DNA from: Nocardioides lianchengensis
GTDB lineage: Bacteria; Actinomycetota; Actinomycetes; Propionibacteriales; Nocardioidaceae
Reading direction: 5' to 3'
NCBI RefSeq assembly: GCF_900101465.1
Contig: NZ_FMZM01000004.1
Coordinates: 235,790-299,789, forward strand
DNA length: 64,000 nucleotides
Below are positions 1 to 8,835 of this stretch, piece after piece. The notes beneath the pieces are model-generated. The model ran no database searches, was not told the DNA's origin, and was given only the letters and a program-made list of their open reading frames with translations. Position 1 is the first letter of the stretch; every line of letters begins with the position of its first letter. The translations under genes were made by a program, and so were the position numbers.

Positions 1-166
1 GGAGGTGCTCGTGGAGGACGACGGGCGCGGGGCGGCCAGCGACGACGACGGCCGCGGGCTGGGTCTGGTCGGCATGCGGGAGCGGGTCGACGTCCACGAC
101 GGGTCGCTGACCGCCGGGCCCCGGCCGGGCGGCGGCTACCGGGTGTCGGCGAGGCTGCCCCTGTGA
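1..166 (+). CDS. Sensor histidine kinase, C-terminal end (partial)
   Basis: Only the last 54 codons lie in the window; the reading frame enters at base 2 and stops at 164-166. The fragment contains the end of a HATPase domain: a [14 protein letters not shown]-box and the closing [12 protein letters not shown] strand, typical of NarL-partner kinases of the HisKA_3 class. The TGA overlaps the GTG start of the next gene (GTGA), so kinase and regulator are translationally coupled. The sensed signal cannot be judged because the input domains lie outside the window. A plausible role is control of the ABC exporter that follows. Confidence 0.85.
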   Translation, partial: EVLVEDDGRGAASDDDGRGLGLVGMRERVDVHDGSLTAGPRPGGGYRVSARLPL

Positions 167-846
167 CGAGACCTGTGAGCGATCCGATCCGCGTCTTCCT
201 CGTCGACGACCAGCAGATGGTCCGCGCCGGGTTCACGATGCTCGTCGACAGCCAGCCCGACCTGCAGGTCGTCGGCGAGGCCGGCGACGGCGCCGAGGCC
301 CTCGAGCAGCTCAGGGTCACCCGGGCCGACGTGGTGCTGATGGACGTCCGGATGCCCCGCATGGACGGCGTCGAGGCCACCCGCCTGCTGGTCGCCCGCC
401 CGGACGCGCCGCGGGTGATCGTGCTGACCACCTTCGACCTCGACGAGTACGCCTTCGCCGCCATCAAGGCCGGCGCCGCCGCGTTCCTGCTGAAGGACGC
501 CGCCCCGCCCGACCTGCTCAACGCCATCCGCTCGGTGCACGCCGGCGACGCCGTCGTCGCCCCCAGCACCACCCGGCGGCTGCTGGAGCACTTCGCCGCG
601 GCCCTCCCCGACGCCCCGTCGGCCGCCCCCACCGGCCCCGACCCGCGGCTCGCCGTACTCACGGACAGGGAGCGGGAGGTGCTGGTCCTGGTCGGCCGCG
701 GACTCTCCAACACCGAGCTCGCCGCCCACCTGGTCGTCGCCGAGGCCACGGTCAAGACGCACGTGTCCCGACTGCTCGCCAAGACCAGCTCGCGGGACCG
801 GGTCCAGCTGGTGGTGCTCGCCTACGAGGCGGGGCTGGTCGGATAG
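163..846 (+). CDS. NarL/FixJ-type response regulator
   Basis: A 227-residue response regulator. The receiver domain (about residues 8-125) has the acidic pair in VFLVDDQ, the phospho-acceptor Asp in [13 protein letters not shown] and the conserved Lys in AFLLKDA. A LuxR-type helix-turn-helix follows (about 165-225), with [17 protein letters not shown] and ATVKTHV. It starts with GTG overlapping the kinase stop. It probably binds DNA as a phosphorylated dimer. The ABC exporter genes 157 bases downstream are a likely target, as in many actinobacterial kinase-regulator-exporter sets, but no operator was identified. The gap to the next gene shows no clear hairpin. Confidence 0.95.
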   Translation: MTRPVSDPIRVFLVDDQQMVRAGFTMLVDSQPDLQVVGEAGDGAEALEQLRVTRADVVLMDVRMPRMDGVEATRLLVARPDAPRVIVLTTFDLDEYAFAAIKAGAAAFLLKDAAPPDLLNAIRSVHAGDAVVAPSTTRRLLEHFAAALPDAPSAAPTGPDPRLAVLTDREREVLVLVGRGLSNTELAAHLVVAEATVKTHVSRLLAKTSSRDRVQLVVLAYEAGLVG

Positions 847-1002
847 CAGGGCGCTCTGTGGGGGCGAACGGCGGCGACGAGCCCCGCTGAGCCCCTGGTT
901 GGAGCTGTTCGCCCCCGTGGGCCGCCCTCGCCGTCATCCCCCAGTCGTACGACGGGACCAACCCGCAGCCTGACGACCCGGGGCCCCGATCCGCGAAGAC
1001 TC

Positions 1003-1758
1003 GTGGCCATGACGCAGACCATGCCGGAGACCACCTCCACCACTGCCGCGAGCGCTCGCGGCCTGACCCGCACCTACGGCCGCGGAGACGCGCAGGTGCA
1101 CGCCCTGCGCGGGGTCGACCTGGACCTGCCCGCGGGCCGGTTCACGGCGATCATGGGCCCGTCGGGGTCGGGCAAGTCGACGCTGATGCACTGCCTGGCC
1201 GGCCTCGACCAGCCCACCGGCGGCAGCGTGACGGTCGCCGACCGGCGCCTGGAGGCGATGAGCGACGACCAGCTGACCCTCTTCCGCCGCGAGCACCTCG
1301 GCTTCGTCTTCCAGTCCTTCAACCTGCTGCCGATGCTGACCGCCGGCCAGAACATCCTGCTGCCCCTGGAGCTCGCCGGCCGCCCGGCCGACCGCGAGCG
1401 CTACGACCTGCTCACCGACACCCTCGGCATCGCCGACCGGCTCGGGCACCGGCCCAGCGAGCTCTCGGGCGGCCAGCAGCAGCGGGTGGCCATTGCCCGC
1501 GCGCTCATCGCCCGCCCGGCGATCGTGTTCGCCGACGAGCCGACCGGCAACCTCGACAGCGAGTCGTCCGCGGAGGTGCTCGGCTTCCTGCGCCGCTCGG
1601 TGCGCGAGCTGGGCCAGACGGTGGTGATGGTGACCCACGAGCTGGACGCCGCGGCGTACGCCGACGACGTGGTCGTCATCGCCGACGGCGCGGTCCGCGC
1701 CCATCTCGTCGACCCGACCGCCGACCAGCTGGTCGCCACCCTGCGGGGCGAGCGATGA
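1003..1758 (+). CDS. ABC transporter ATP-binding protein (MacB/LolD type)
   Basis: A 251-residue nucleotide-binding subunit. Walker A is GPSGSGKST, the Q-loop is in FVFQSFNLLP, the signature is LSGGQQQRVAIARAL, Walker B is IVFADEP followed by TGNLDS, and the switch His is in MVTHELD. This motif set is typical of ATPases paired with FtsX-fold permeases. The GTG at 1003 was taken as start; the ATG two codons later is equally possible. Its stop overlaps the permease ATG (ATGA), so the two form one transporter. The substrate is unknown; antimicrobial peptide or lipid export is usual when such a pair follows a two-component system. Confidence 0.95.
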   Translation: MAMTQTMPETTSTTAASARGLTRTYGRGDAQVHALRGVDLDLPAGRFTAIMGPSGSGKSTLMHCLAGLDQPTGGSVTVADRRLEAMSDDQLTLFRREHLGFVFQSFNLLPMLTAGQNILLPLELAGRPADRERYDLLTDTLGIADRLGHRPSELSGGQQQRVAIARALIARPAIVFADEPTGNLDSESSAEVLGFLRRSVRELGQTVVMVTHELDAAAYADDVVVIADGAVRAHLVDPTADQLVATLRGER

Positions 1759-4154
1759 GGACCGTGCTGCTCGCCTCGCTGCGCACCCACGCCCGGCGGT
1801 ACGTCGCCGCCGCGGTCGCGGTGGTCATCGGCGTCTCGTTCGTCGTCGTCACCAGCGCGCTCTCCGCGGCCACCAAGGACGGCCTGGTGGCCGGGGTCGG
1901 CCTGCCCTACGCGGACGCCGACTCCGTCGTCTCGGCCATCGGCACCGACGACGCCGCGACCGTCGTACGACGGGCCGCGGCGGCCGGGGACAGCGCGGCC
2001 GTGCTCGGCTACGTCCCGCTGCCCGTCAGCTCCGGCGGGAAGGTCGCCGACCAGGACGCCGACATCGCGCCGATCGCCGACGACCCGGCGCTGCGCTGGC
2101 AGGAGCTCCGCGCGGGCACCTGGCCCAGCGGACCCGGCGAGGCCGTCGTCGACGTCAACGCGGCCAAGACCAACGGCCTCGACGTCGGCGACACCATCCG
2201 GGTCGGCGCGGGCAGCCGCGCCCTCGAGGCGAGGGTGGTCGGCACCGTCGACAGCCCGTCGGCGTCCGCGGGAGGGTCGGTCTACCTCTTCTGGTCCGAC
2301 CTCGAGCGCTGGTCGTCCTCGTTCTACGTCGACAGCGTCGCCTACCTCGGCGCCGGCGCGGAGCAGGCCGCGGCCGGCACCGGCGCGACGGTCCAGCCCG
2401 CCGCCGAGTTCGTGCAGGAGCGCCAGGCCGAGCTGACCCGCGAGGTCGACGTGATCGCGATCCTGCTGCTGGTCTTCGCGGCGATCGCGCTCTTCGTCTC
2501 CGTGCTGGTCATCGCCAACACCTTCACGATCCTCTTCGCCCAGCGCACCCGCGACCTGGCCCTGCTGCGCTGCGTCGGCACCACCCGGCGCCAGCTGCTG
2601 CGGGCCATGCGGGTCGAGGCGCTGGTCCTCGGCGTCGCCGCGTCGGGCCTCGGGCTGGTCGTCGGCACCGTCCTCGGCTGGGCCCTGGTCGCGATCGCCC
2701 GCTCCCAGATGCCGACGGGGACGATGGGCAGCGCCGCGGTCTCGCCGGCCTGGTACGCCGGCTCGTTCGCGGTCGGTCTCCTGGTCACGGTGGTGGCCGC
2801 CTGGCTGCCGACCCGCAAGGTCGTGCGGGTCAGCCCGCTCGCCGCGCTGCGCCCGGACAGCGGCGTCGACGTCCGTAGCACCGCCGGCCGGGTCCGCACC
2901 GCGTCCGGGGTCCTGGCGCTGGTCCTCGGCGCCGGCCTGCTCGTCGTCGCGATGTCGTCCAACTCCGTCCCGGCGATGCTCGCCGGCGGCATGGTCTCCT
3001 TCACCGGCGTGCTGGTGCTCGGCCCGCTCGTGGTCCCGGCGCTGGTTCGGGCCGCCGGTTCACCGGTCCGCGGGACCACGGCCCGGCTCGCGACCGGCAA
3101 CGCCGTGCGCAACCCCCGTCGTACGGCGGCGACGACGGCCTCGCTGCTGATCGGCGTCACCCTCACCACCGCGGTGCTCACCGGGCTGGCCAGCTCGCGG
3201 ACCGCGGTCGCCGGCGACCTCGACGCCGACCACCCGGTCGACCTGGCGATCACCTCCGCGACGGGTCCGCTGCCCGCGAGCCTGCTCGGCGACGTCCAGT
3301 CCACGGCCGGGGTGAGCGAGGCGGTCGCCCTGGACGGCATCGACGCGGAGGCGGCCGGTCTGGGCACCCTCCCCGTGATCGCCCCCGACGGCGTCGACGG
3401 CGTGGTCCGCGACACCGGCCTGGTCGTCCCCGAGCCCGGGACCATCGTGGTCCCCTGGGACCTGCTGCCCGACGGCAACGTGCCCGAGCGACTGGCCGTG
3501 ACCGTCGACGGCCGGACCGAGCGGCTCCTGGTGTCGGTCTCCGAGGGCTGGGGCGAGGCCGCGCTGGTCGCACCCGAGACCCTCGCCCGGCTCACGGCGG
3601 ACCCGCTGCCGCGCGCCGTGTGGGTGCGGGCCGACGACGCCGCGGACGCCGAGGACCTCGCCGGCGACCTCGGCGCCCTGGCCACCAACGCCGGGGTGGA
3701 CCTCACCGACGGGTACGCCGAGCGCCACTGGGTGGAGCTGCAGCTCGACATCCTCACCGGCGCGGTCGCCGCGCTGCTCGGCATCGCGGTCGTGATCGCC
3801 CTGATCGGCATCGGCAACACCCTCGGCCTGTCCGTGCTGGAGCGCGCTCGCGAGAACGCGCTGCTGCGCGCGCTCGGGCTGACCCGGCGCCAGCTGCGAC
3901 GGATGCTGGCCGCGGAGGCGGTCCTGCTGTCCGTGGTCGCCACCGTGCTCGGCACGCTCATCGGCGTGCTCTTCGCCTGGGTCGCGGTGCGCACGATGGT
4001 CGACGTCGCGGTCGAGGACGTCTCGATGGTGCTGCCGTGGGGCCAGCTCGCGGTCGTCGTGCTGGTCTCCGGCGTGGCCGGGCTGCTGGCCGGGGTGCTG
4101 CCCGCGCGCCGGGCCGCCCGGATCGTGCCCGCGGCGGGGCTGGCCCTGGACTAG
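1755..4154 (+). CDS. FtsX-type ABC transporter permease
   Basis: A 799-residue membrane protein with two FtsX repeats. An N-terminal membrane helix (about residues 13-36) is followed by a large extracytoplasmic domain, three helices (about 230-360) with the typical RTRDLALLRCVGTTRRQLLR motif, then two more helices, a second external domain and a final three-helix block (about 665-799) with the matching ENALLRALGLTRRQLRR motif. This is the fused double-FtsX layout of MacB-like actinobacterial exporters. It overlaps the ATPase gene by 4 bases. The stop overlaps the end of the convergent YdeI-like gene by 4 bases. Confidence 0.93.
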   Translation: MRTVLLASLRTHARRYVAAAVAVVIGVSFVVVTSALSAATKDGLVAGVGLPYADADSVVSAIGTDDAATVVRRAAAAGDSAAVLGYVPLPVSSGGKVADQDADIAPIADDPALRWQELRAGTWPSGPGEAVVDVNAAKTNGLDVGDTIRVGAGSRALEARVVGTVDSPSASAGGSVYLFWSDLERWSSSFYVDSVAYLGAGAEQAAAGTGATVQPAAEFVQERQAELTREVDVIAILLLVFAAIALFVSVLVIANTFTILFAQRTRDLALLRCVGTTRRQLLRAMRVEALVLGVAASGLGLVVGTVLGWALVAIARSQMPTGTMGSAAVSPAWYAGSFAVGLLVTVVAAWLPTRKVVRVSPLAALRPDSGVDVRSTAGRVRTASGVLALVLGAGLLVVAMSSNSVPAMLAGGMVSFTGVLVLGPLVVPALVRAAGSPVRGTTARLATGNAVRNPRRTAATTASLLIGVTLTTAVLTGLASSRTAVAGDLDADHPVDLAITSATGPLPASLLGDVQSTAGVSEAVALDGIDAEAAGLGTLPVIAPDGVDGVVRDTGLVVPEPGTIVVPWDLLPDGNVPERLAVTVDGRTERLLVSVSEGWGEAALVAPETLARLTADPLPRAVWVRADDAADAEDLAGDLGALATNAGVDLTDGYAERHWVELQLDILTGAVAALLGIAVVIALIGIGNTLGLSVLERARENALLRALGLTRRQLRRMLAAEAVLLSVVATVLGTLIGVLFAWVAVRTMVDVAVEDVSMVLPWGQLAVVVLVSGVAGLLAGVLPARRAARIVPAAGLALD

Positions 4155-4756
4155 GACGAGGGCTTGGCCTTCTGCGGGTAGAACGTCTCGTGCCGGGCCA
4201 GCATCTCGACGAACTCGCGGATCTTCCGCTCCCGGGTCTCGGCCCGCTTGACGGCGCCGAGCCGGTGGATCAGCGCGAAGCGGTTGGCGCTGGTCAGCAC
4301 GTCGAGCATCGCCTGGGCCTCGGGGTTCGCCGCGACCGCCGCCAGCAGGTCCTCGGGGACCACGGCGGTCGACGGCGGGGCGTACGCCGCCGCCCACCGC
4401 CCATCGGCCTGGGCCGCCTCGACAGCAGCCCGGCCGGCGGGCGCCATTCGGCCCTCGGCCTCCAACCGGGCGATCAGGCCGACGTTGACCTGGGACCAGC
4501 GGCTGCGGGCGGTGCGTGGCGTCATCCGCTGGTACGACGTGGCCGCGTCGCGGCTGCGGGCCTGCCCGTCGATCCAGCCGAAGCAGAGCGCCTCGTCGAG
4601 CGCGTCCGCCCGGGTCAGGGCGGTGGTGTCGCCGCCCTTCTTGGTCAGCACCAGCCACACGCCCGGCACGTCGGCGTGGTGCTCCTCCAGCCAGGCCCGC
4701 CACGCGGCGGCGTCGGGGACGAGCAGCTCTTCGAGATCAGTCACGTCGTACGGCAT
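4151..4756 (-). CDS. YdeI/OmpD-associated family protein
   Basis: A 201-residue soluble protein. The ATG at 4756 was chosen because the recognisable family sequence begins at MPYDVTDLEELLV. The N-terminal part contains WRAWLEEHHADVPGVW and EALCFGWIDGQ, hallmarks of the YdeI (bacteriocin-protection-like) family; the C-terminal end, with RKIREFVEMLARHETFYP, is the short conserved tail. The family has no settled biochemical role, although some members affect tolerance to antimicrobial peptides. Its convergent end overlaps the ABC permease gene. Confidence 0.85.
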   Translation of the reverse strand: MPYDVTDLEELLVPDAAAWRAWLEEHHADVPGVWLVLTKKGGDTTALTRADALDEALCFGWIDGQARSRDAATSYQRMTPRTARSRWSQVNVGLIARLEAEGRMAPAGRAAVEAAQADGRWAAAYAPPSTAVVPEDLLAAVAANPEAQAMLDVLTSANRFALIHRLGAVKRAETRERKIREFVEMLARHETFYPQKAKPSS

Positions 4757-4797
4757 ACCGCACCTGGGTGGCGCAGGTCGAGGGTGGACCCGTCGGC

Positions 4798-6084
4798 TCA
4801 GACGTACGGCGAGATCGTCTCCCGGATCTCGTTGACCGCCAAGGCGAGGAACAGCAGCGCGCAGAGCACCATGAACCCGTTGGAGAGCCAGCCGTTGCGC
4901 CACTCGTCGGGCACCTCGGAGTGCGGCAGCGCGCCGTCGCGCCGCTTGTTCAGCAGCACCAGCAGGGTGATCGCGAGGAACGGCATGAACAGCGCGCCGA
5001 GGGTGCCGTAGGCCAGGATCAGCCCGACCGGCTCGTCGAGCAGCAGGAGCAGCATCGGCGGGAAGGTCAGCCAGAGCATGTAGGCGCGGAAGTAGCGGCC
5101 GCCGGTGCGGGTGTCGGGGTGGCCCGACGGCAGGTCGCGCAGGTTGCCGACGTAGTCGGCGAACATCAGGCTGACGCCGCTCCAGACGCCGATGAGCGAT
5201 GAGAACGACGAGGCGAAGAAGCCGATGAGGAACACCTTGCCGAAGACCGTGCCGTACCGGTCCTCGAGGATGTCGGACAGCTGCACCAGCGCCTGGTCCC
5301 CGGTCTGCGCGGCGATGCCGGCCGAGTAGTAGAGCTCGGCGCCCAGGATCAGCATCGAGACGACGAAGACGCCGGTGACGGCGTACGCGACGCCGTTGTC
5401 GATCCGCATCACCCTCATGAACCTCGGCGTGGCCCAGCCCTTCTCGCGCAGCCAGTAGCCGTAGGCCGCGAGGGTGATGGTGCCGCCCACGCCGCCGGCG
5501 ATCGCGAGCACGTTGACCACCGAGTCGTCGGGGAAGACCGGGCGCAGGCCGAGCACGATCTCACCGAGGTTCGGCGTGGCCAGCAGGGCCGCGCCGACGA
5601 CCGTGACGAACATGATCCCGACCAGCGCGGCCATCACCTTCTCGAACGCGGCGTACGACCCGAGCCACACCAGGGCCAGACCGACCAGCCCGATCGCCAT
5701 CGCGGTCCAGCGCAGCGAGAGGTCGGGGAACAGCGCGACCAGCGGCAGCGCCGACGACGACATCGCGGTGGCGCCGTACACGAGGCCCCAGACGACGATG
5801 TACGGCGCGAAGTACCAGGTCGTCCAGCGACCCAGGCTGCGCCAGCCCTCGAAGATGGTGCGGCCGGTGGCCAGCGAGTAGCGGCCCGCCCCCTCGACGA
5901 GCACCACCTTGATCACGGCGCCGAGGACGGCGACCCACAGCAGCGTGTAGCCGAACTTCGCGCCGGCGACGAGGGTCGCGACCAGGTCGGCAGCGCCGAC
6001 GCCGGTCGCCGCGACCACCAAGCCGGGCCCCACCACCTTCCAGCGCGGCGGGCGGGCGTCGGTCTGCTGGCCGGTGTCCGTCAT
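4798..6084 (-). CDS. NRAMP-like divalent metal transporter, non-canonical
   Basis: A 428-residue protein with about 11 membrane helices and the NRAMP fold pattern: GPGLVV at the first helix and a following FGYTLLWV segment. The metal-site motifs of canonical MntH are absent. Where helix 1 should read DPGN the sequence is TGVGAADL, and where helix 6 should carry MPH it reads GGVGGTITLAAYGYWL. This variant group is common in Actinobacteria and may not carry Mn or Fe. The start at 6084 excludes an arginine/serine-rich upstream extension that looks non-coding. It lies 22 bases after the VOC gene on the same strand and may share its transcript. Confidence 0.8.
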   Translation of the reverse strand: MTDTGQQTDARPPRWKVVGPGLVVAATGVGAADLVATLVAGAKFGYTLLWVAVLGAVIKVVLVEGAGRYSLATGRTIFEGWRSLGRWTTWYFAPYIVVWGLVYGATAMSSSALPLVALFPDLSLRWTAMAIGLVGLALVWLGSYAAFEKVMAALVGIMFVTVVGAALLATPNLGEIVLGLRPVFPDDSVVNVLAIAGGVGGTITLAAYGYWLREKGWATPRFMRVMRIDNGVAYAVTGVFVVSMLILGAELYYSAGIAAQTGDQALVQLSDILEDRYGTVFGKVFLIGFFASSFSSLIGVWSGVSLMFADYVGNLRDLPSGHPDTRTGGRYFRAYMLWLTFPPMLLLLLDEPVGLILAYGTLGALFMPFLAITLLVLLNKRRDGALPHSEVPDEWRNGWLSNGFMVLCALLFLALAVNEIRETISPYV

Positions 6085-6106
6085 CCGGGGATGGTGCCCA
6101 CTCCGC

Positions 6107-6787
6107 TCAGTCGGTGAACGCGCAGAACTCGTTGCCCTCCGGGTCGGCCAGGATCGTCCACGAGATGTCCGCGTCCGGCCGTCGTACGACGCTCGCGCCG
6201 GCGGCGACGAGCGCGTCGACCGACGGGGTGTCGACGTCCCAGTGGATCCGGTTCTTGACCGTCTTGGCCTCCGGGACCGCGACGAACACCAGCCCCTCGA
6301 ACGGGGCGCCGTCGATGTCCTCGACCGTCCACCACGGGCCCTCGTCGTCGGCATCGGACACCACCCGGGCGCCGAGGACGTCGGCCCACCACGTGGCCAT
6401 CCGCTCCGGGTCGGCGCTGTCGACGCCGATCTCGTAGAGCCGGTCGTCGGGCAGCCGGTCGCGCTCGAAGACGCAGAGCTCGCCGCCCTCGGGATCGCGC
6501 AGCACCTGCCAGCGGAAGCGGTCGACGACGTACGGCGTCGCGCCCAGCGCGAGCACGTCGTCGACCGACGCGACGTGCAGGTCCAGGTGGACCCGCTGCT
6601 TGACGGTCACCGGCTCCGGGACCGGGTTGACCCACACGGTGTGGTGCCGGGTGCGGCCGGTGAGCTGCACCAGACCGTCCCCGCGCTCGGCGTATTCGAG
6701 GTCGAGCGCGCCGGCCCAGAACCGGCCCATCCGGGCCGGGTCGACCGCGTCGACGCAGAGGTCCTTGAACGTGGCGAGGGGGCTCAC
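6107..6787 (-). CDS. VOC (glyoxalase/bleomycin-resistance fold) protein, two domains
   Basis: A two-repeat VOC protein of about 226 residues. Each half has a FKDLCVDAVDPARMGRFWA or EIGVDSADPERMATWWA start and ends in DPEGGELCVF or DPEGNEFCAF. This is the Glyoxalase_6-like group, usually of unknown substrate. GTG at 6787 is preferred: GGAGAGG lies 9 bases upstream. The ATG at 6796 abuts that ribosome site and so has no spacing. The promoter region is shared with the divergent MFS gene at 6850. The protein could be a small-molecule isomerase, dioxygenase or binding protein. Confidence 0.82.
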   Translation of the reverse strand: MSPLATFKDLCVDAVDPARMGRFWAGALDLEYAERGDGLVQLTGRTRHHTVWVNPVPEPVTVKQRVHLDLHVASVDDVLALGATPYVVDRFRWQVLRDPEGGELCVFERDRLPDDRLYEIGVDSADPERMATWWADVLGARVVSDADDEGPWWTVEDIDGAPFEGLVFVAVPEAKTVKNRIHWDVDTPSVDALVAAGASVVRRPDADISWTILADPEGNEFCAFTD

Positions 6788-6811
6788 CCGCCCCATCCTC
6801 TCCGAATCCGG

Positions 6812-6842
6812 TTGACCTCAACCCGACTTCAAGTCCTAGCGT
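6812..6842 (+). promoter_or_regulatory. Promoter of the MFS gene, leaderless type
   Basis: TTGACC (6812-6817) and TAGCGT (6837-6842) are separated by 19 bases. The -10 box ends exactly 7 bases before the GTG start at 6850, so transcription should begin at or next to the start codon. Confidence 0.6.
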
Positions 6843-6849
6843 TCCCCGG

Positions 6850-8193
6850 GTGACCGTCACCGCCCCACCGCGCCCCCGGCTGCTCTCCCCGTCGTACGCC
6901 GCGACGACGGCGGGGATGTTCGCGCTCTGCGCGCTGGTGGCGTTCGAGGCGACCGCCGTGACGACGGTGATGCCGGGCGTGGCCGACCGGCTGGACGGGG
7001 TCGGGCTCTACGCGCTGTCTTTCGCTGCGCCGCTGGCCAGCGGCGTGGTCGGGATGGTGGCGGCGGGCGGCTGGAGCGACCGGCGCGGGCCGATGCTGCC
7101 GCTGGCCGTCGCGCTGGTGCTCTTCTCGCTCGGGCTCGTCGTCTGCGGCTCCGCACCGTCGATGGAGGTGCTGGTCGCGGGCCGGGTTCTCCAGGGCCTG
7201 GGCGGCGGAGCGCTGACCGTGTGCCTCTACGTCTCGGTGGGCCTGGTCTTCCCCGCCGTGCTGCAGCCGTCGGTGTTCGCGTCGTTCGCCGCGGCGTGGG
7301 TGCTGCCGTCGCTCTTCGGCCCCGCTCTCGCGGCGTTCGTCGCCGACACGGTCGGCTGGCGGTGGGTGTTCCTGGGCGTGGTCGTGCTCGTCGCCCTGGC
7401 CGCCGCGCTGGTCCTGCCCGCGCTGCGCCGCGTCGTCGTCGCGCCCACCGCCGCCCCGTTCCCGGTGCGCCGCCTGCAGTGGGCGGTGACCGCCGCGGTC
7501 GCCGTCCTGGTCCTCGAGATGCTCGGATCCCGGCGCGGCCCGCTGCTCCTGCTGGCCGGCGTCGCCCTGGTGGTCGTCGGGATCGCCCTGCGGCGGCTGC
7601 TCCCCGCGGGTGCGCTGAGCGGGGCCCGCGGGCTCCCGGCCGTGATCGCCACCCGCGGCCTGCTCAGCGCCGCGTTCTTCTGCGGCGAGGCCTACATCGT
7701 CTTCGTGCTGCAGGAGAGCTGGGGGCTGAGCGCCGGCCGGGCCGGTCTCGCGCTGACCATCGTCGGGGTGGTGTGGGCGGCGTCCAGCCAGCTCCAGGGC
7801 CGGCTCGGCGACCGGGTCGCCGACACGACCGCGATGGGGGCGGGCACCCTGCTCGTCCTAGTCGGGACCGCCGCCCTCGCCCTGGTCGTCGCGACGCACC
7901 TGCACCCGGCGCTCGCGGTGGCGTCGTACGTCGTGGCCGGGGCGGGGATGGGCTTCGGCTACCCGCGCACCGGCGTGGCGATGCTGGCCGCCTCCTCCGA
8001 CGCCGACCGCGGCTTCAACTCCTCGGCCCTGTCGATCGCCGACTCGCTCGGCGGCGCGTTCGCGCTGTCGGCGTCCGGGATCGTCTACGCCACCGCCGAG
8101 CGCTCCGGTGCCGACCCGTTCCTGCCGGTGTTCGTCCTCGCCGCCGCCCTGGCCGTGCTCGGCGTGCTGGCCGCGACCCGGACCCGGACCTGA
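6850..8193 (+). CDS. MFS transporter (drug-exporter type)
   Basis: A 447-residue membrane protein with about 12-14 helices. The loop between helices 2 and 3 has the MFS motif A form GGWSDRRGP, and helix 4 carries GRVLQGLGGGALTVCLYV, typical of proton-driven efflux proteins (DHA family). The start is GTG directly downstream of a leaderless-type promoter. It is divergent from the VOC gene. The substrate cannot be told from sequence. No local regulator gene of the TetR or MarR type is adjacent. Confidence 0.88.
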   Translation: MTVTAPPRPRLLSPSYAATTAGMFALCALVAFEATAVTTVMPGVADRLDGVGLYALSFAAPLASGVVGMVAAGGWSDRRGPMLPLAVALVLFSLGLVVCGSAPSMEVLVAGRVLQGLGGGALTVCLYVSVGLVFPAVLQPSVFASFAAAWVLPSLFGPALAAFVADTVGWRWVFLGVVVLVALAAALVLPALRRVVVAPTAAPFPVRRLQWAVTAAVAVLVLEMLGSRRGPLLLLAGVALVVVGIALRRLLPAGALSGARGLPAVIATRGLLSAAFFCGEAYIVFVLQESWGLSAGRAGLALTIVGVVWAASSQLQGRLGDRVADTTAMGAGTLLVLVGTAALALVVATHLHPALAVASYVVAGAGMGFGYPRTGVAMLAASSDADRGFNSSALSIADSLGGAFALSASGIVYATAERSGADPFLPVFVLAAALAVLGVLAATRTRT

Positions 8194-8241
8194 GTGTCGC
8201 CGGGTCCCGCCCAGGTCGGGCGGTGCCGCGGCCCCGCAAGC

Positions 8242-8255
8242 AGCGCAATTGCGCT
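8242..8255. repeat. 14-bp perfect palindrome, copy 1 of AGCGCAATTGCGCT
   Basis: AGCGCAATTGCGCT is perfectly self-complementary. It lies in the gap between two convergent genes (MFS ending 8193, DUF3060 ending 8329). It has no loop, so it is a better protein-binding site than an RNA hairpin. Confidence 0.75.
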
Positions 8256-8292
8256 CATGACGGGCGAGTAGCACGCCTACCGACCCGTAACC

Positions 8293-8306
8293 AGCGCAAT
8301 TGCGCC
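8293..8306. repeat. Palindromic repeat, copy 2 (AGCGCAATTGCGCC)
   Basis: The GCGCAATTGCGC core recurs 51 bases after copy 1 in the same convergent gap. The conserved block is CAGCGCAATTGCGC. A third, one-base variant is at 33764. Confidence 0.75.
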
Positions 8307-8328
8307 GGTCAGGGGCGGAGCGCGGCGG

Positions 8329-8805
8329 TCAGGCCCGCCGGTTGACCCGCACCTTGTTGCCGGCGCCGACGACCTTGACCCGGGTGCGGCCCTTGGTCAC
8401 CACGACCTTGTTGCTGGCGCCGCGGACGGTGACCTGCGGGACCCGGGTCAGCCGGGCCTGGTTGCCGGCACCGCGGATGGAGAGGCTCTTGGCCCGGCCG
8501 ACCTGGAGCCTGGCCGTGGAGCCGATGACCCGGACCACGCCGGCGTTGCCGCGGACCTTCACGATCGTGTTGCTGGCCCGGAGCGTGACCCGCTGGGCAG
8601 AGGCGAGGGTGACCTTCAGGCCGCTGCCCTTGATCGTCACCGTCGAGCAGGCGCCGGTCAGCGTGTAGGTCTCGGCCGAGCCGCGAAGCGTGACCGGGCC
8701 GGTGGAGCAGTCGACCGTGGTCGCGGCGGAGGCCGGCGACGGGGTCCAGACGAGGGTGGCGGCGGCCACCGCGGCCGCGGTGGCGAGGGTGCGGAAGGTC
8801 TTCAC
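8329..8805 (-). CDS. Secreted DUF3060-type protein
   Basis: A 158-residue exported protein. Residues 1-27 form a signal peptide ending at PASA/A. The mature part is a series of short alternating strands with repeated Val-Thr-Val and Lys-Val units and recurrent GAGNQ/GASNK/GAGNK turns, as in DUF3060 proteins, which probably form a small beta-solenoid. Two Cys (in VDCSTG and GACSTV) could pair. The start is GTG with GGGAG upstream. It lies 30 bases after the ECF41 sigma gene on the same strand and may belong to that transcript. Function is unknown. Confidence 0.75.
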   Translation of the reverse strand: MKTFRTLATAAAVAAATLVWTPSPASAATTVDCSTGPVTLRGSAETYTLTGACSTVTIKGSGLKVTLASAQRVTLRASNTIVKVRGNAGVVRVIGSTARLQVGRAKSLSIRGAGNQARLTRVPQVTVRGASNKVVVTKGRTRVKVVGAGNKVRVNRRA

Positions 8806-8835
8806 GAAGGTCTCCCTGCCCGTGAGCAGCGGTGC

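Noticed and set aside
8242..8306. GCGCAATTGCGC palindromes as transcription terminators
   Set aside because: The palindrome has no loop and no T run follows, unlike the clear hairpins elsewhere in the window.
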